From: Chara braunii
Taxonomy: Eukaryota; Streptophyta; Charophyceae; Charales; Characeae
Assembly (NCBI GenBank): GCA_003427395.1
Contig: BFEA01000001.1
Coordinates: forward strand, 9,829,827-9,857,993
Direction: 5' to 3'
DNA length: 28,167 nucleotides
Shown here: positions 18,405-28,167 of the stretch, one piece after another
Layout of the letters: every line of letters begins with the position of its first letter
How positions within the stretch are numbered: position 1 is the first letter of the stretch
The notes under the pieces: generated by a model
Database searches by the model: none
What the model saw: the letters and a program-made list of their open reading frames with translations, nothing else
Told to the model about the DNA's origin: nothing
Made by a program: the position numbers and the translations under genes

Positions 18405-18890
18405 TTGTACAATGATATATGAAATGTTTCTGTCATGTGGCCATGCCACATGTCCAATCCTGTGTAAGACTGTAAGTACATTCGTATGGTCTGCATAATC
18501 TGTATTAGTATATGAGGCTGAAAGCCCCTGCCATCATGTCCACTCTATCCCCCCACAGGGTAGGAGGTATTGATTACATCCCTAAACCGGGTCCGGATTG
18601 ACCTCCTGCCAGCATGGCTGGAAACCAAACAACACACACGGTAATTAGGGTTGGAGGGCGGCCAACCCCAATTAAGCGAAGGCCCAGCATCTAACCAACC
18701 TCTATCCGGCGCAGGATGGGGAGGAACGATCTACGCGGGAAAGAGTCCACACCAAATTGGGGGGAAACCCGGGAAAGACGAAATCTCACAACCAGCCTCA
18801 AATTCCTACCCACGATCAACCGCTCACCCTGAATTCTCTTTCACTGAAAAGAGATTGTGACCCTCGTGCACTGGAGCTCAATACACGCAT
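18405..18890. other. No recognised gene; two inverted repeats
   Basis: AATTAGGGTTGG (18643-18654) faces CCAACCCCAATT (18662-18673), 11 of 12 pairs with a 7-base loop. GGTAGGAGGT near 18560 faces ACCTCCTGCC near 18600, 9 of 10 pairs. Function unknown. Confidence 0.4.
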
Positions 18891-18944
18891 TCCACAATTT
18901 CGTGGCCGGTGTGGCCGTTGTCGTCAGCGGAGCTGCTATTGTTG

Positions 18945-19314
18945 ATATAGCTGCTGTTGTTTTTTCTGTTGTTGTTGTTGTTGCCACCGTCGGCATCATC
19001 GCTGCCAGCACCCCAGCGCTGTTGTCGTTAGTGGTGTAATTGTGGTTGATCTTGTTATTGTTGTTGTTGTTGTCTCCACAGCTGTTATCAAGATCGCCGC
19101 TGTGTGCACCCTTGTCTCCATTGGTGTTGTTGTTGATGTTGCTGCTGTTGTTATGGCTGTTGTTGTCGTTTCTTCTGTGGCCATCATTGCTGCTGCCAGC
19201 TCCCCTGTCTCTACTGTTGAATATGATGCCATCGCATTGTTTTTGCTGTTGTTGGTGTCGCCACCATCAGCGTCATCGCTGCCAGCACCTTTATCGCTGT
19301 AATTGTGGTTGATC

Positions 19315-19372
<58 letters not shown>

Positions 19373-19386
19373 CGTCGTCGTCGTCA

Positions 19387-19445
<59 letters not shown>

Positions 19446-19452
19446 CTCGTGG

Positions 19453-19510
<58 letters not shown>

Positions 19511-19650
19511 CTTCACCGCTGTTGTCATCGTCCCCACTGCCTGCACGCTTGTCTCCGTTGGTGATGTTGTTGTTGTTGATGTTGCCGCTGTTGTTATTGC
19601 TGTTGTTGTTGTTGATGCCGTTGTGGCCATCGTCGCTGCTGCCAGCGTCA
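18945..19650. repeat. GTT/GTC trinucleotide expansions in duplicated units
   Basis: Long (TTG)n-(TCG)n-(TTG)n runs at about 19313-19510 lie within larger duplicated units. The two best units both start TGTAATTGTGGTTGATCTTG (19036 and 19298) and both contain CTTGTCTCC(A/G)TTGGTG and GCTGCTGCCAGC. The frames read as poly-Val on + and poly-Thr on minus. Confidence 0.85.
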
Positions 19651-20420
19651 TTCAGTGTCCACGAGCGGTCTTTGACCTGCTTACGCAGGCTGCAACCCTT
19701 CTCGAAGAGGGTTTGCAGGCACCCATCATGTCACCCGCCCACCCCCAATCAATGAAGGCATCGAGCTGGGGATGCGGCCCCTCCCCCAGTTCCCAGATGA
19801 TGTCCAGCATGTCCCGAGTCTTGTCTTCCAACCAAGCAGCCAATGAGATCGCCCCCCCTTCAACCCCTCGGGCCCCTTCTGCCATTGCGAAGACAACCAA
19901 GCAGGCAATGAGCACTGCGCCGCTGTTGCTGCTCGAACCTCCGATTCACGCGGCCGGCGCTTCCCCTGTTCATGCGTCACAAGACGTCCACCTCACCAGG
20001 CGACAGGTGGCAGGTGGCAAATGAGCCACTACCACATGTAGGGCGTGTGCACAGGCCCACTGGGCAGAGAGCCTCACCTCCCCTGGTGCTGGTGCAGCTG
20101 GCACGACTGGGCCTCGCCGGCCGGCCAGCACCGGAGCGCTAGCTCTAGCGCAGTTTCCCCTTACCATGTCAAGCCAATCGTTGATGTGTCTGTGTGTGTT
20201 TTTAAACCACCAGTACCTTTCTGAAACGATTTTCACCTTAGCAGTAGCAGTTGCACCCAGGGCTCGATCCCTAGACCTTACCACACCCGTGTACAGTATC
20301 GAGTCGACCCCTGTGTGTTTGAACCCATGACCTGTGTTTTAGTAGTTGACTGTTGCTTGTCGTGGGTCTGTGTAGCTGTAGGGATTCTATCTTGAGATCT
20401 GTCGACTATTGTGTAGAGGC
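19651..20420. other. No recognised gene; one protein-like minus frame
   Basis: The minus frame at about 19945-19652 has a non-repetitive composition with a Trp/Asp/Leu-rich middle and could be a coding remnant, but matches no family I know. The rest shows nothing. Confidence 0.2.
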
Positions 20421-20513
20421 CGTAGCTGTAGCAATTCTGAAAGGTCAAGGTCGTAGCTGCTACAGTCCTGAAAGGTCAAGGTTGTAGCTGCTACAGTCCC
20501 GAAAGGCCAAGTC
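20421..20513. repeat. 31-bp minisatellite, three units
   Basis: Units start at 20421, 20452 and 20483; each has GTAGCTG, a CTGAAAGGTCAAGG-like end, and in two units the palindrome GTAGCTGCTAC. A partial unit may precede it near 20370. Confidence 0.88.
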
Positions 20514-21177
20514 CGCAGACTTCCAGAAGGTCCGGAAGTGGCCTTTCAAGTTTTTCTCACGTTATTCACAGCAGACCAGAGGCAAGTGGGCAAGTTGTGA
20601 GTCCAACTTCGCTTAGTCAGCGGTACCCAGTCCCAGTCTCACTTTGTACAGTCAGCAAGTACCATGAGGGACTGTGTGCACCATGGGCCCGGTGGAAAAG
20701 GGCACACCAGCGACTTACAGAAGTCTAAATCAAGAGGCAGCGTCCAGCCATTCATTCATTCCTGCGTGAGCCATGCGGAAGTGCTTCCATAGCGTCTTGT
20801 GCGAGGTGGTCTGCAGATGCCTGAGGTCGAAGTGGGCTGAAGGTAGATAGAGTGTCCATAGCCAGTAGAGGTTAGGCGGCCATAGCCGCTGTAGCTAGAG
20901 GTAGTCTTCAGTGTGTGTGTGTACGAGTATACAGTTAGAGTGTGTGCGCGTGGGATATCCAGGGAGATCCAGTGAAGTGTGTGTGTGAACAAGTTGTGAG
21001 GATACGGTGTCGTGGGGTTAAGGGCGCACAGGCACCATAGATACTTGAAGCGAGTTTGTATCTGAACTGTGATCTCGCCTGTTTTATCTCTGAGCTTTGT
21101 GTGGGCGCCTGGCGCCAGGGTGGTTTGCCATCTGTTTACATGCATGTGAAGTGAGAAGAAAGCGAGTCTGATTGTAT

Positions 21178-21189
21178 TGGTATCGGAGC
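21178..21189 (+). other. Retrotransposon primer-binding site (initiator-Met tRNA type)
   Basis: TGGTATCGGAGC differs by one base from TGGTATCAGAGC, the usual plant LTR-retrotransposon primer-binding site complementary to initiator-Met tRNA. It suggests that an LTR ends just upstream (20 kb region) and that an element body follows, but I cannot find LTR ends or element genes. Confidence 0.4.
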
Positions 21190-21290
21190 TGGTTCCCGCT
21201 ATTCCACGCGCCATAGCAGAAGTGCGCCGAAGAGTCAGCCATAGCTGCGATGCGGAACGAAGTGCCGCGTACCTGCAGAGAAGACAACGT

Positions 21291-21291
<1 letters not shown>

Positions 21292-21327
<36 letters not shown>

Positions 21328-21329
21328 GG

Positions 21330-21406
<77 letters not shown>

Positions 21407-21407
21407 N

Positions 21408-21484
<77 letters not shown>
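21292..21484. repeat. (GA)n microsatellite
   Basis: About 190 bp of GA, interrupted once by GAGGAGGGGGG and by one N at 21407. Arg/Glu and Ser/Leu frames across it are artefacts. Confidence 0.95.
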
Positions 21485-21487
<3 letters not shown>

Positions 21488-21642
21488 CGATACAAGATTG
21501 TTATGCGGTCCAAGAAAGAAGGTGGCGGCCATGGCCGCTCAGCTCATAAACGAAGTGAACGGAGAAGAGAAAGGAAGGAGAGAGAAAGAGGGAAGTGAAG
21601 GTTGGTGAGAAAGAAAAGGGTCGGCAGCCATAGCCGAGTTAA

Positions 21643-21757
21643 GGGTTGACCAAGGCGTTGACCGAGGGGTTGACCAACCTTGACCAAAACTTTGACCGAG
21701 GAGTTGACCAGGGAGTTCATTGGCGTTGACCAAGGCATTGACCGGCGAGTTGACCAA
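21643..21757. repeat. TTGACC-rich minisatellite
   Basis: Nine TTGACC words in about 115 bp, mostly in (G)(A/C/G)GTTGACC(A/G) units 12-15 bp apart, with one more at 21834. TTGAC is also the core of WRKY W-boxes, but the regular spacing is that of a simple tandem repeat. Confidence 0.75.
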
Positions 21758-21759
21758 GT

Positions 21760-22870
21760 CTGTCTGTCTCTTCTTTCTGCATTGAGTCTCTTCTGTCCAG
21801 GTGATAGGAACACTGTGAATGTGGTCATAGAGCTGTGTTGACCAAACCCACACAGGCTGAGTAGCGCTAAAGGCCGTGTCTGACGACTGACTGACCCGGA
21901 GGACAAACCCTCCCAAGGACCAGTACAGACTGGCGGGCTGCTCAGTGTGGCATGGTAGGCCCAAAATCCGAGCTGTGGGCTACACAACCAGTTGTCTAAG
22001 TCTTGAGAGGACTTGCTGATCTCGTCGTCCTGTTTGCGACGTTAAAAAATTCCTGAGGAGTTATGGGGGATCTCCTTACATGCCTCATGATCAGCGCTGA
22101 AGTCCTGTAGTGACAGCTTAGTAATAGGTCTAGGCTAGAGACCCTAGTCAGTTACATGCCCAGTTGGGCGATGTATGTAAATAGCCAAGGATCCGCAATG
22201 TGATAAAAAGGACTGAATGGACAATGCAGTGCAAGTGGAATCTCAACAAGCAATGTACATCCTGATACATACAAAATGGCGCCTTGTGGCGCAGCGGAAG
22301 ACTTAGATACAAGTCCTGACCTGACCGGGACTGACTTCTCTCACGTAGTGCAAGACATCGCAACAGAATGCCAGAATACCAATGACTAGCCCAATCAATG
22401 TCACAACGCAGACCAAACATACATCATCCTCATCGCAAGTGTGAAGGGGCCTGGCGCTACACACAGGAAGAATGCGCCAGGTCCAGATCAGCACAAACGA
22501 AGAGGAGGGAATCAGACGAAGAAGAGGGGGGGGAGATGGGAATGTCGTCAACACCAAGTCTTCGTTACAAGTCCCAAATAATCCCTTGTCAAAATGTCTG
22601 AAGCCGTCGAGTCTGGATCCAAATGTCACCAATCCGGTCTCTCATAGTCTGCTGATGCAATGAAGTCAGGTAGCGAGAGGGTGAGAGGGAGAAGGTGGAC
22701 TGAGACGAGGAAGAAGAAGAACTCTCTCTCTCTCTCCCATGGGTCAGGTACTAACCTGTGAAGATGGCGCTATCCGGCAGGTATCTCGAAGACGAAGCTG
22801 GAGCTATGGCGCTGCAGGTAAGTCTCCCTAGCCTCTGCCCAATCTCTCTCTCTCCAGTACCACTCTAGCT
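21760..22870. other. No recognised gene
   Basis: Short frames only. A (TC)n tract lies near 22720-22737. Near 22764-22818 ATGGCGCTATCC...CTGCAGGTAAGT looks like a short exon with a splice donor, without further support. Confidence 0.3.
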
Positions 22871-22871
22871 C

Positions 22872-22941
22872 CTACTAGCGCCCAGCGCTGAAGACTACTA
22901 CTAACGCTACTAGCGCCCAGGGCTGAAGACTACTGCTAGCG
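22872..22941. repeat. 35-bp direct duplication
   Basis: CTACTAGCGCCCAG(C/G)GCTGAAGACTACT units at 22872 and 22907, differing at a few bases. Confidence 0.85.
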
Positions 22942-23069
22942 CTACTGCTACTCCTGCAGCGCTCCTCCAGAGTGCTGCTGCCGAATCCTGAAGACTACCT
23001 CCTGCCTCCTGAACTGCACGTGAAGTGCCTGGGAAGTACCTAGGAACTACCTGCAGCCTGCAGGGCGGA

Positions 23070-23090
23070 CCAGTCTTATATAGTGCTGGC
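23070..23090 (+). promoter_or_regulatory. Possible TATA box
   Basis: CTTATATAG about 640 bp upstream of the gypsy Gag frame could be the promoter of that element's LTR. LTR ends were not identified. Confidence 0.25.
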
Positions 23091-23284
23091 CCGTCCAGGA
23101 GGCTGCTCTTGCCAATGCCAAAACGTGTCAGACCCTAGGGTTGAAGCTCAAACAAAGGTTTTCTGGCCTGAGCTAAAACCCTGGTCTGGTGCCTGAGTTT
23201 CAGGGCAGGTCGATCTTATGAGGGCTTGAAAATGGCCCTCCGTTTCAGGCTGAAAAGACTCGAGGCCGGAAAGGCCCTGTTATA

Positions 23285-23400
23285 GGCTGAAACGACACAG
23301 GGTTCTGTAGGCCCTTGTTTTCAGGATTTCAGGTTGAAACGACACAGGGCTTGTAGGCCCTTGTTTGTAGGCTTTCGGGCTGAAAACGACACGGGCCTGA
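23285..23400. repeat. 46-47-bp tandem repeat upstream of the gypsy element
   Basis: Three units starting at 23285, 23332 and 23378, each with GG(C/T)TGAAA(A)CGACAC(A)GGG; the first two share TGTAGGCCCTTGTTT. The array may lie in the element's LTR, but this is not shown. Confidence 0.75.
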
Positions 23401-23715
23401 AAATGGCCCGTGCAGCTTGTTGCAGGCGCAGCATGTAACACCCTAGTTGACAGGGTCCTGAACCGGAGTGAAAGCCAGGTGGGATTGACCGCAGGTGCAA
23501 GGCATCTGGGTCTGGATTGTAAAGGACAGTGGTGGCGAAAGCTTCCGCCGGCCGTGGTAAGGCTCTGTGGTCCTTAGAGAGTCTGACAGTAACTTAAGTT
23601 AGTCAGGGGGTGGAAGTCTAAGTGGCGAGGAGTGGAATTGTCACTCAGTTGTGCATCTGTCGCCATTGTTGACCTGCGTAGTGGTAAGAGCACCACCCCG
23701 TACACTAAGGCTTAG

Positions 23716-25503
23716 GAAGAGCAAGCCGCCGCCGTCCTGAAAGAGAGAAAAGAGAAAGAGGCTGAGAAAGAGTTGATTAAGCAGTCCAAGAAGTTGGCCT
23801 TGATAGAGGAGCAAGCGGCGAAGAAGAAGAAACCGGAGGAGGAGATGGAGAAGTTAAAAAAAAAAAGACCAGGAGAAGTTGAAGGCAGTAGAAGGAGAGG
23901 AGGACGAAGTCCCTTTGGACAGAAGGACCGGAAAAGGGGAGAATCAAGTGGCGTGAAACAAGATGATCAGTGGATGGAGAAGAAGATTACAGAGTGGGTT
24001 GCAAATCTGTCGTTGGGAGAGGAGGAGGAAGCGATGCTATGTGTCCCAAGGGCAGAACAAGAGGCGGTGGTGAAACAATTAGACGAAGAAGAAGACCCCT
24101 TACGCCGCCAGATCATAGAGGAGGAGAAGAAGTTGGAGTGGAAGATGCGTCTCACAAGAGAAAAGAGGCAACGATTGGATGCAGCAGATAGGGTGGCGAA
24201 GGAATTGCAGGTGGTGGAGGAGCAAAGACAACAAATGGAAGGGCAGGTGGATGTGTTGGGGAAGATGGAGATTATGGCCAGGAATATAGAATTATTGGCA
24301 AAGGCTCAGCAGGAGCAATATCAGTTGGTTAGGGGCCAGGATATCGCATTGCAATCTATACGCCTGGGGTTCAGAGAGTTTGCGCGCGAGATAATGCTTC
24401 ATGTGGGCACGTAAATGAAGGCTAGAATAGAAAATACTGAACGATTCTGCACAGGCGCCATAGAAGGCGCAAAGCTTGCTGCTCCAAACGAGAGGAAGCT
24501 CGGCCCCGTAGAGAGCCAATTAAAGTAAAGTTTCCTGATTCCTATAGTGGGAAGAAGGAAGAGAATTTTGACAACTGGGAGGCAAACGTTAATTCATACA
24601 TTCATCTGCAGAAGATCTTCCCTGAGGAACAAGTCCTCATCGCCTTTCATGCCCGTAGAGACGAAGCGGCTAGCTTCGCCAGATCGCTCGCCCGCACCGC
24701 GCAATGTGAGAACAATATGGTAGCTTACTCCAAAGTCACCCCCCTTCCTGAAATTTCCAGGCTGCTTCGTGAACGCTTTGCAGATGTCACACGAAGTGTA
24801 AGGGCCTCTGACAAACTGCAAACCATCCACTCTTGCCAATGGAGGAGTGCAAAGGCACTCGAAGGCGTTATGGACGAGTTGGTCGCCGTCCCAGACCATG
24901 GGGTCAGTGAGACCCATCTGGTCAACTTGTTTTATCGTGCCATGGCACTTTTTTGAAAAGAGTAAACAGCCTACCATGACCTATGATACCCTGAGTAGGG
25001 GAGTGGTAGCTTCCGAGACGCAGTCCATGCCAATTTCCACTTTCTGGCATAAGGACCTTGACAAGGGCAAAAAGTGGAAGGGTCGTACCATCTCTGGCCA
25101 AGTTAGGGCCAAGGATCATTTGATCCTTACTTTAGACGAAGGTGGTATGGAAGAGGTACCCTACAATCAGATTGAGTGGGGCCTGGAGACCTCTGGTGGT
25201 CGAGGACAGGGCGTTCAGGGGTTGGTGGCAGAGGAAACCGCCAAGAGGGAGGTAGGGGTCAAGGTCCCCCGCAAAACCGTCCGCGTTCCAATCGATCACC
25301 TCCCAGGAGGGGTGGATGGCACCCTGCTCTATCACAGGGCAAACCCTGGGAAAATTTGGGCTTCGATCAGACAGTGTGGCAGAGACGAGTAGACCAGGAT
25401 CAGTGCATCTATTGTGGTGATCCGAGGCATATCATAAAATACTGCCCCAAATATAGAGAAGCCCGATATGCTGCACAGGTAGCAAAAGGCAACCGCCGGT
25501 AGG
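23716..25503 (+). pseudogene. Ty3/gypsy Gag with coiled coil and CCHC knuckle
   Basis: A Glu/Lys/Arg-rich coiled-coil segment runs in one frame to a stop at 24412-24414. After a frame change a Gag capsid-like segment begins at KVKFPDSYSGKKEENFDNW (about 24520) and runs to 24955. Another frame change at a T run (24949-24954) leads to a segment through VPYNQIEW. The last part, in a third block, is Gly/Arg-rich and ends with CIYCGDPRHIIKYC, a perfect C-x2-C-x4-H-x4-C knuckle (first Cys at 25404), with a stop at 25501-25503. Known role: packaging of element RNA. The N-terminal coiled coil has no start codon in the open frame. Confidence 0.75.
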
Positions 25504-25546
25504 AGTTGCAACTGCTCTTACCCCTAGACCATGTGGAGAAGAGTGC

Positions 25547-26150
25547 GTGCACCACAGAGAAACTCCCAACCCACATGAGTCTATGGCAGAGGCTGCTGGC
25601 CAGTGCCTAGATATATATTCAGAGACTGCTTGCGTTAGGGTCTCTCTAGGCACTTCCCTCACAGGAGTGGCACAAGAATTGAAGGAGAGAATGCCTGTCT
25701 GGGCCAAGATGAAGAAGGATGCGAAAGGACAACTAGTTATAGTAGATGTAGAGGTTTTCAGAGGACGAGTAGGGGCCTTCATAAACAGTGGGGCCACTCG
25801 TAGTTATATCAGTAAAAAAGCACTGCAAAAGTTAAAGCTGAATCTAAAGGTCCAAAAGTTAGAAGACCCTATAGTCAGCATCCTCGCAGGCAATCGCACT
25901 ATGCGAGTCGAGGAATATGCAGAGGGAGTCTAGGCGTACTTTCGCCTAGAGAAGGATGGGAAGGTAGAGAGAGTTCTCCATTCCCCGACTCTCCTCGTAG
26001 AAGATAGCCTCCCATTTGATATGGTCCCAGGAATGGACTGGGAAGAGGCAGCAGGGGCCACACTCCACTTGAGAGAGCACGAGTGTAGACTCCCTAGCCC
26101 ATCAGACGAAGTTAAGTATGGCCGCTTGTTTCATGTGTCTGGGTAGACAA
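25547..26150 (+). pseudogene. Ty3/gypsy aspartic protease, catalytic Asp lost
   Basis: The segment VGAFINSGATRSYIS has the shape of the retroviral protease active site (D-S/T-G-A), but the catalytic Asp is Asn, codon AAC at 25784-25786. TAG stops lie at 25931, 26144 and 26156 in this frame. Downstream LPFDMVPGMDW matches the usual gypsy segment after the protease (similar to LGMDWL). The AAC codon is one G-to-A change from GAC. Confidence 0.7.
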
Positions 26151-26174
26151 CACCTTAGCACATTGCTGCCTCGG

Positions 26175-27112
26175 TGCTCCCACGTTCGCACGGCTAGTGA
26201 GAAAGAAACAACTAGAAGAACAGGTTTCCGTAGCCTATGTTAGGCCTGTCACTGAGCCTAAGGAAGAGAAACCTATTGACCCAATTATTGCCAAGTTGCT
26301 AGAAGAATATACAGATTTGGCTAAGCCGCCGACAGGAGTAGTGCAGCGGTCGATCCAGCATTGCATTGAGATAGAGCTTGGCAATAGAACTCCCAAAGGA
26401 GCAGTGTATCGAATGTCCCCAAGGGAGTTGGAGGAGATGCGCAAGCAGTTAGACGAGTTCCTCGAAAAACGTTGGATTAGGCCTAGTTCGTCTCCTTTTG
26501 GAGCGCCTGTCTTGTTTGTCCCCAAGAAGGAGGGAGAGTTAAGAATGTGTATTGACTACTGGGGTCTTAACGCCATCACAGTAAAGAATGCAGAACCACT
26601 GCCCCGTATAGATGATTTGTTAGATCGGGTGCAGGGCTGCAAATATTTCTCTAAGATAGACTTGAAGTCCGGCTATCATCCGATAGAGGTCCACCCTGAT
26701 GATCAGCACAAGACGGCATTCAGGACCAGATATGGGCACTATGTGTTTATAGTGATCCCCTTTGGACTAACCAATGCGCCAGCTACATTCCAGCGTTGCA
26801 TGAATGATCTGTTTAGGTCATAGTTAGATAGATTCGTGGTAGTGTGCTTAGATAACATCCTAGTCTTTAGTAAGACCCTCCAAGAGAAACTGAGAGAAGA
26901 TAACTTCAAGATCAACGCGAAGAAGTGCGAGTGGGCCAAGATGCAAGTCCTGTACTCGGGCCACGTGCTAGATGGTGATGGCATAAAACCTGAGGACAGT
27001 AAAATAGCAGCGATTAGAGACTGGCCGACTCCCCGGACATTGACAGAGTTGCAGTCATTCTTAGGATTGGCCAATTACTACAAAAAGTTTGTCAAGAATT
27101 TTTCTACCATCG
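26175..27112 (+). pseudogene. Ty3/gypsy reverse transcriptase, catalytic motif mutated
   Basis: Clear gypsy [23 protein letters not shown]-like start, [31 protein letters not shown] (Arg to Trp in the usual YRxLN), [14 protein letters not shown] with the first catalytic Asp, [12 protein letters not shown], then an in-frame TAG at 26821. The YxDD motif reads CLDN, with the last Asp changed to Asn (AAC at 26854). About 15 residues are missing between FSKT and the KCEW segment, where a HxxHLxxV-type helix is expected. QSFLGLANYYKKFVKNFS ends the recognisable part. Confidence 0.85.
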
Positions 27113-27668
27113 TTGTTACGAACTTCGCCCGGGCTCGATCCCTGGTCTATCTTTTGCTGTTTCGGCTGCATCCCGTTTTCGGCCTGGCACCCTTTTTCCA
27201 AACCCCTCCTTTGGTACCGTAGGATTTTGGACAACTGGCGCCATGCTGCAATTCGGGCGCCACTTTCAAATACTGCATTTTTCAGTTCTGCCCTCGGGGC
27301 CTTTGCAGAAATGCCCCTGGTACCGTACGTGTCACCGGTACTTATGCCGGCTCCCCNTANGGTACNGGGACGAGTCTCNACCAGTTCTCTGCTGCTGTAC
27401 TCGTACTCAGTGTGACTTGCCGTTTCGNCATTCGGAATCNAAGACCTCGACTTTGTGCCTTGCCACTGTGTCTGCGTCCGACCCTCAGTCCGAGTCCGTC
27501 GTGTCGAGTGAGTGAGTGTGTGTGTGTGCTCTCACTCTCTCCCTCTCTCTCCCTCTCTCTCATCTCCCTCGGCTCACCCTCAGCCTCACTCCCGTTACAA
27601 TCGCTGCTCCCCTTCGCAGGTTGTTCAAGAAAGAAGCGATCTGGAAATGAGATAAAGATTGTACGTCG
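27113..27668. other. Foreign or rearranged segment interrupting the gypsy element
   Basis: Between the RT connection and the RNase H about 110 bp is expected, but 556 bp is present and has no gypsy similarity. It contains GGGCTCGATCCCT (also at 20259), repeated GGTACCGTA words, six N calls and a CT-rich tract (27530-27570). It may be an insertion or an assembly error. Confidence 0.55.
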
Positions 27669-28167
27669 GCCCTGAAGAAGTTGAAGCGGGCCTTGATAGA
27701 GTATCTAGTCCTCAAGGTAGCCGATCCATCATTACCTTTTGTTGTCACCACTGACGCAAGTCAACACGGTATGGGTGTTGTTCTACAACAAGATGATGGT
27801 AATAGGTATAGACCCGTAGAGTTCATGTCTGCCAGGATGCCTTCAGAGAAGGTAGGGACATCTACCTATGAGAAGGAACTCTACGCTCGCAGGCAAGCAC
27901 TAGACCATTGGAAGCACTACTTGCTTGGGTGGCACTTCAAAGTGTATTCAGACCACGAGACACTGACGTGGCTGAAGACGCAGGCCAAGATGACACCTAA
28001 GCTGACTAGGTGGGCCGCAGAAACAGACCAATTTGATTTCAAGCTCAAGCCAGTCAAAGAAAAGTATAATGCAGTTGTGGACGTTCTAAGTAGGAAAGTT
28101 GATTACTTTGCACCGATAGTTCACTATTTGGATACAGGGCAAGACCTGCAGCAAAAAGTTGAGGAAT
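27669..28167 (+). CDS. Ty3/gypsy RNase H (partial, open to window end)
   Basis: The frame is open for 166 codons to the edge without a stop. It starts in ALKKLKRALIEYLVLKVAD, the usual lead-in, then has the RNase H catalytic set: Asp in VTTDAS (27753), Glu in YEKEL (27876), Asp in YSDHETL (27951) and Asp in VVDVLSR (28080; usually ADALSR). This part is better kept than the upstream genes. Its role is degradation of RNA in RNA:DNA hybrids. Confidence 0.85.

Larger units (their letters stand above)
23716..28167 (+). mobile_element. Degenerate Ty3/gypsy LTR retrotransposon, truncated by window end
   Basis: The order Gag with CCHC knuckle, aspartic protease, reverse transcriptase, RNase H is that of Ty3/gypsy elements. 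The integrase and 3' LTR would lie beyond the window. Several frameshifts, stops and an insertion at 27113-27668 make it non-functional. I could not define the 5' LTR; TGTAACACCC at 23428 would fit an LTR start but has no confirmed partner. Confidence 0.85.

Noticed and set aside
18898-18927. Minus-strand CTGACGA and GAAA separated by a GGCC/GGCC hairpin, like a hammerhead
   Set aside because: The hairpin does not start next to the core, and no cleavage triplet with closing stems I and III is present.
19305-20024. Long + frame of poly-Val and matching minus frame of poly-Thr
   Set aside because: Produced by GTT/GTC trinucleotide repeats, not by coding constraint.
20421-20513. Regular 31-bp repeats suggesting a CRISPR-like array
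   Set aside because: Units are contiguous without unique spacers and the sequence is clearly eukaryotic.
21177-21608. Long Glu/Arg frame and the opposite Ser/Leu frame
   Set aside because: Both come from the GA microsatellite.
22053-22062. CCTGAGGAGT like the PLE ribozyme core
   Set aside because: No stem II partner and no GAAA downstream.
22287-22316. TGGCGCAGCGG (perfect A box) followed by GATACAAGTCC (B-box-like)
   Set aside because: Only 8 bases separate the two, far too few for a tRNA or SINE promoter; no cloverleaf can be drawn.
22764-22818. ATG frame ending at a CAG/GTAAGT splice donor
   Set aside because: Eighteen codons with no downstream acceptor or partner exon; chance match is likely.
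23428-23437. TGTAACACCC as start of the gypsy 5' LTR
   Set aside because: The matching LTR end, primer-binding site and second LTR are not visible in the window.

Overview
The window looks like a stretch of a repeat-rich eukaryotic genome in which no intact host gene can be recognised. Almost everything identifiable is a retroelement or a simple repeat. The elements fit the green lineage: a Penelope-like element whose GIY-YIG nuclease precedes the reverse transcriptase, a Ty3/gypsy element, several LINEs, and a primer-binding site that nearly matches the plant initiator-Met tRNA type. I lean towards a streptophyte alga (charophyte-like), but nothing here proves it. One run of about 110 unknown bases (17759-17868) and several single N calls mark low assembly quality.

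Region 1 (1-7790) is a nearly full-length Penelope-like retroelement (PLE) on the + strand, flanked by direct repeats (pseudo-LTRs, pLTRs) of about 650 bp. Each pLTR carries two tandem hammerhead-ribozyme cores 57 nt apart. Between the pLTRs one reading frame, broken by stops, holds a CCHC zinc knuckle, coiled coils, a GIY-YIG nuclease and a PLE-type reverse transcriptase, in that order. A 5'-truncated LINE of about 1.7 kb on the minus strand has inserted inside the left pLTR; the uninterrupted right pLTR shows the empty site.

Region 2 (7790-18900) is a patchwork. It holds six short poly(A)-tailed copies of the 3' tail of that same LINE family, two diverged copies of a repeat ending in a second type of hammerhead-like motif (near 11076 and 13651), fragments of two other LINEs (11602-12247 and 14112-14626, minus strand), a foldback structure with 74-bp inverted arms (16221-16861), and many microsatellites.

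Region 3 (18900-23700) holds large GTT/GTC trinucleotide expansions, a primer-binding-site-like sequence that suggests a decayed LTR element, a 190-bp GA tract, and several minisatellites. Region 4 (23716-28167) is a decayed Ty3/gypsy element: coiled-coil Gag, CCHC knuckle, protease, reverse transcriptase, an insertion, then an RNase H frame still open at the window edge.

A common theme is decay by apparent C-to-T (or G-to-A) changes. In the PLE all seven in-frame stops can each be one C-to-T step from CAG, CAA or CGA, and in the gypsy element two catalytic Asp codons have become Asn. The most interesting candidates are the PLE, with its Gag-like N-terminus and paired ribozymes, and the second ribozyme-bearing repeat family.
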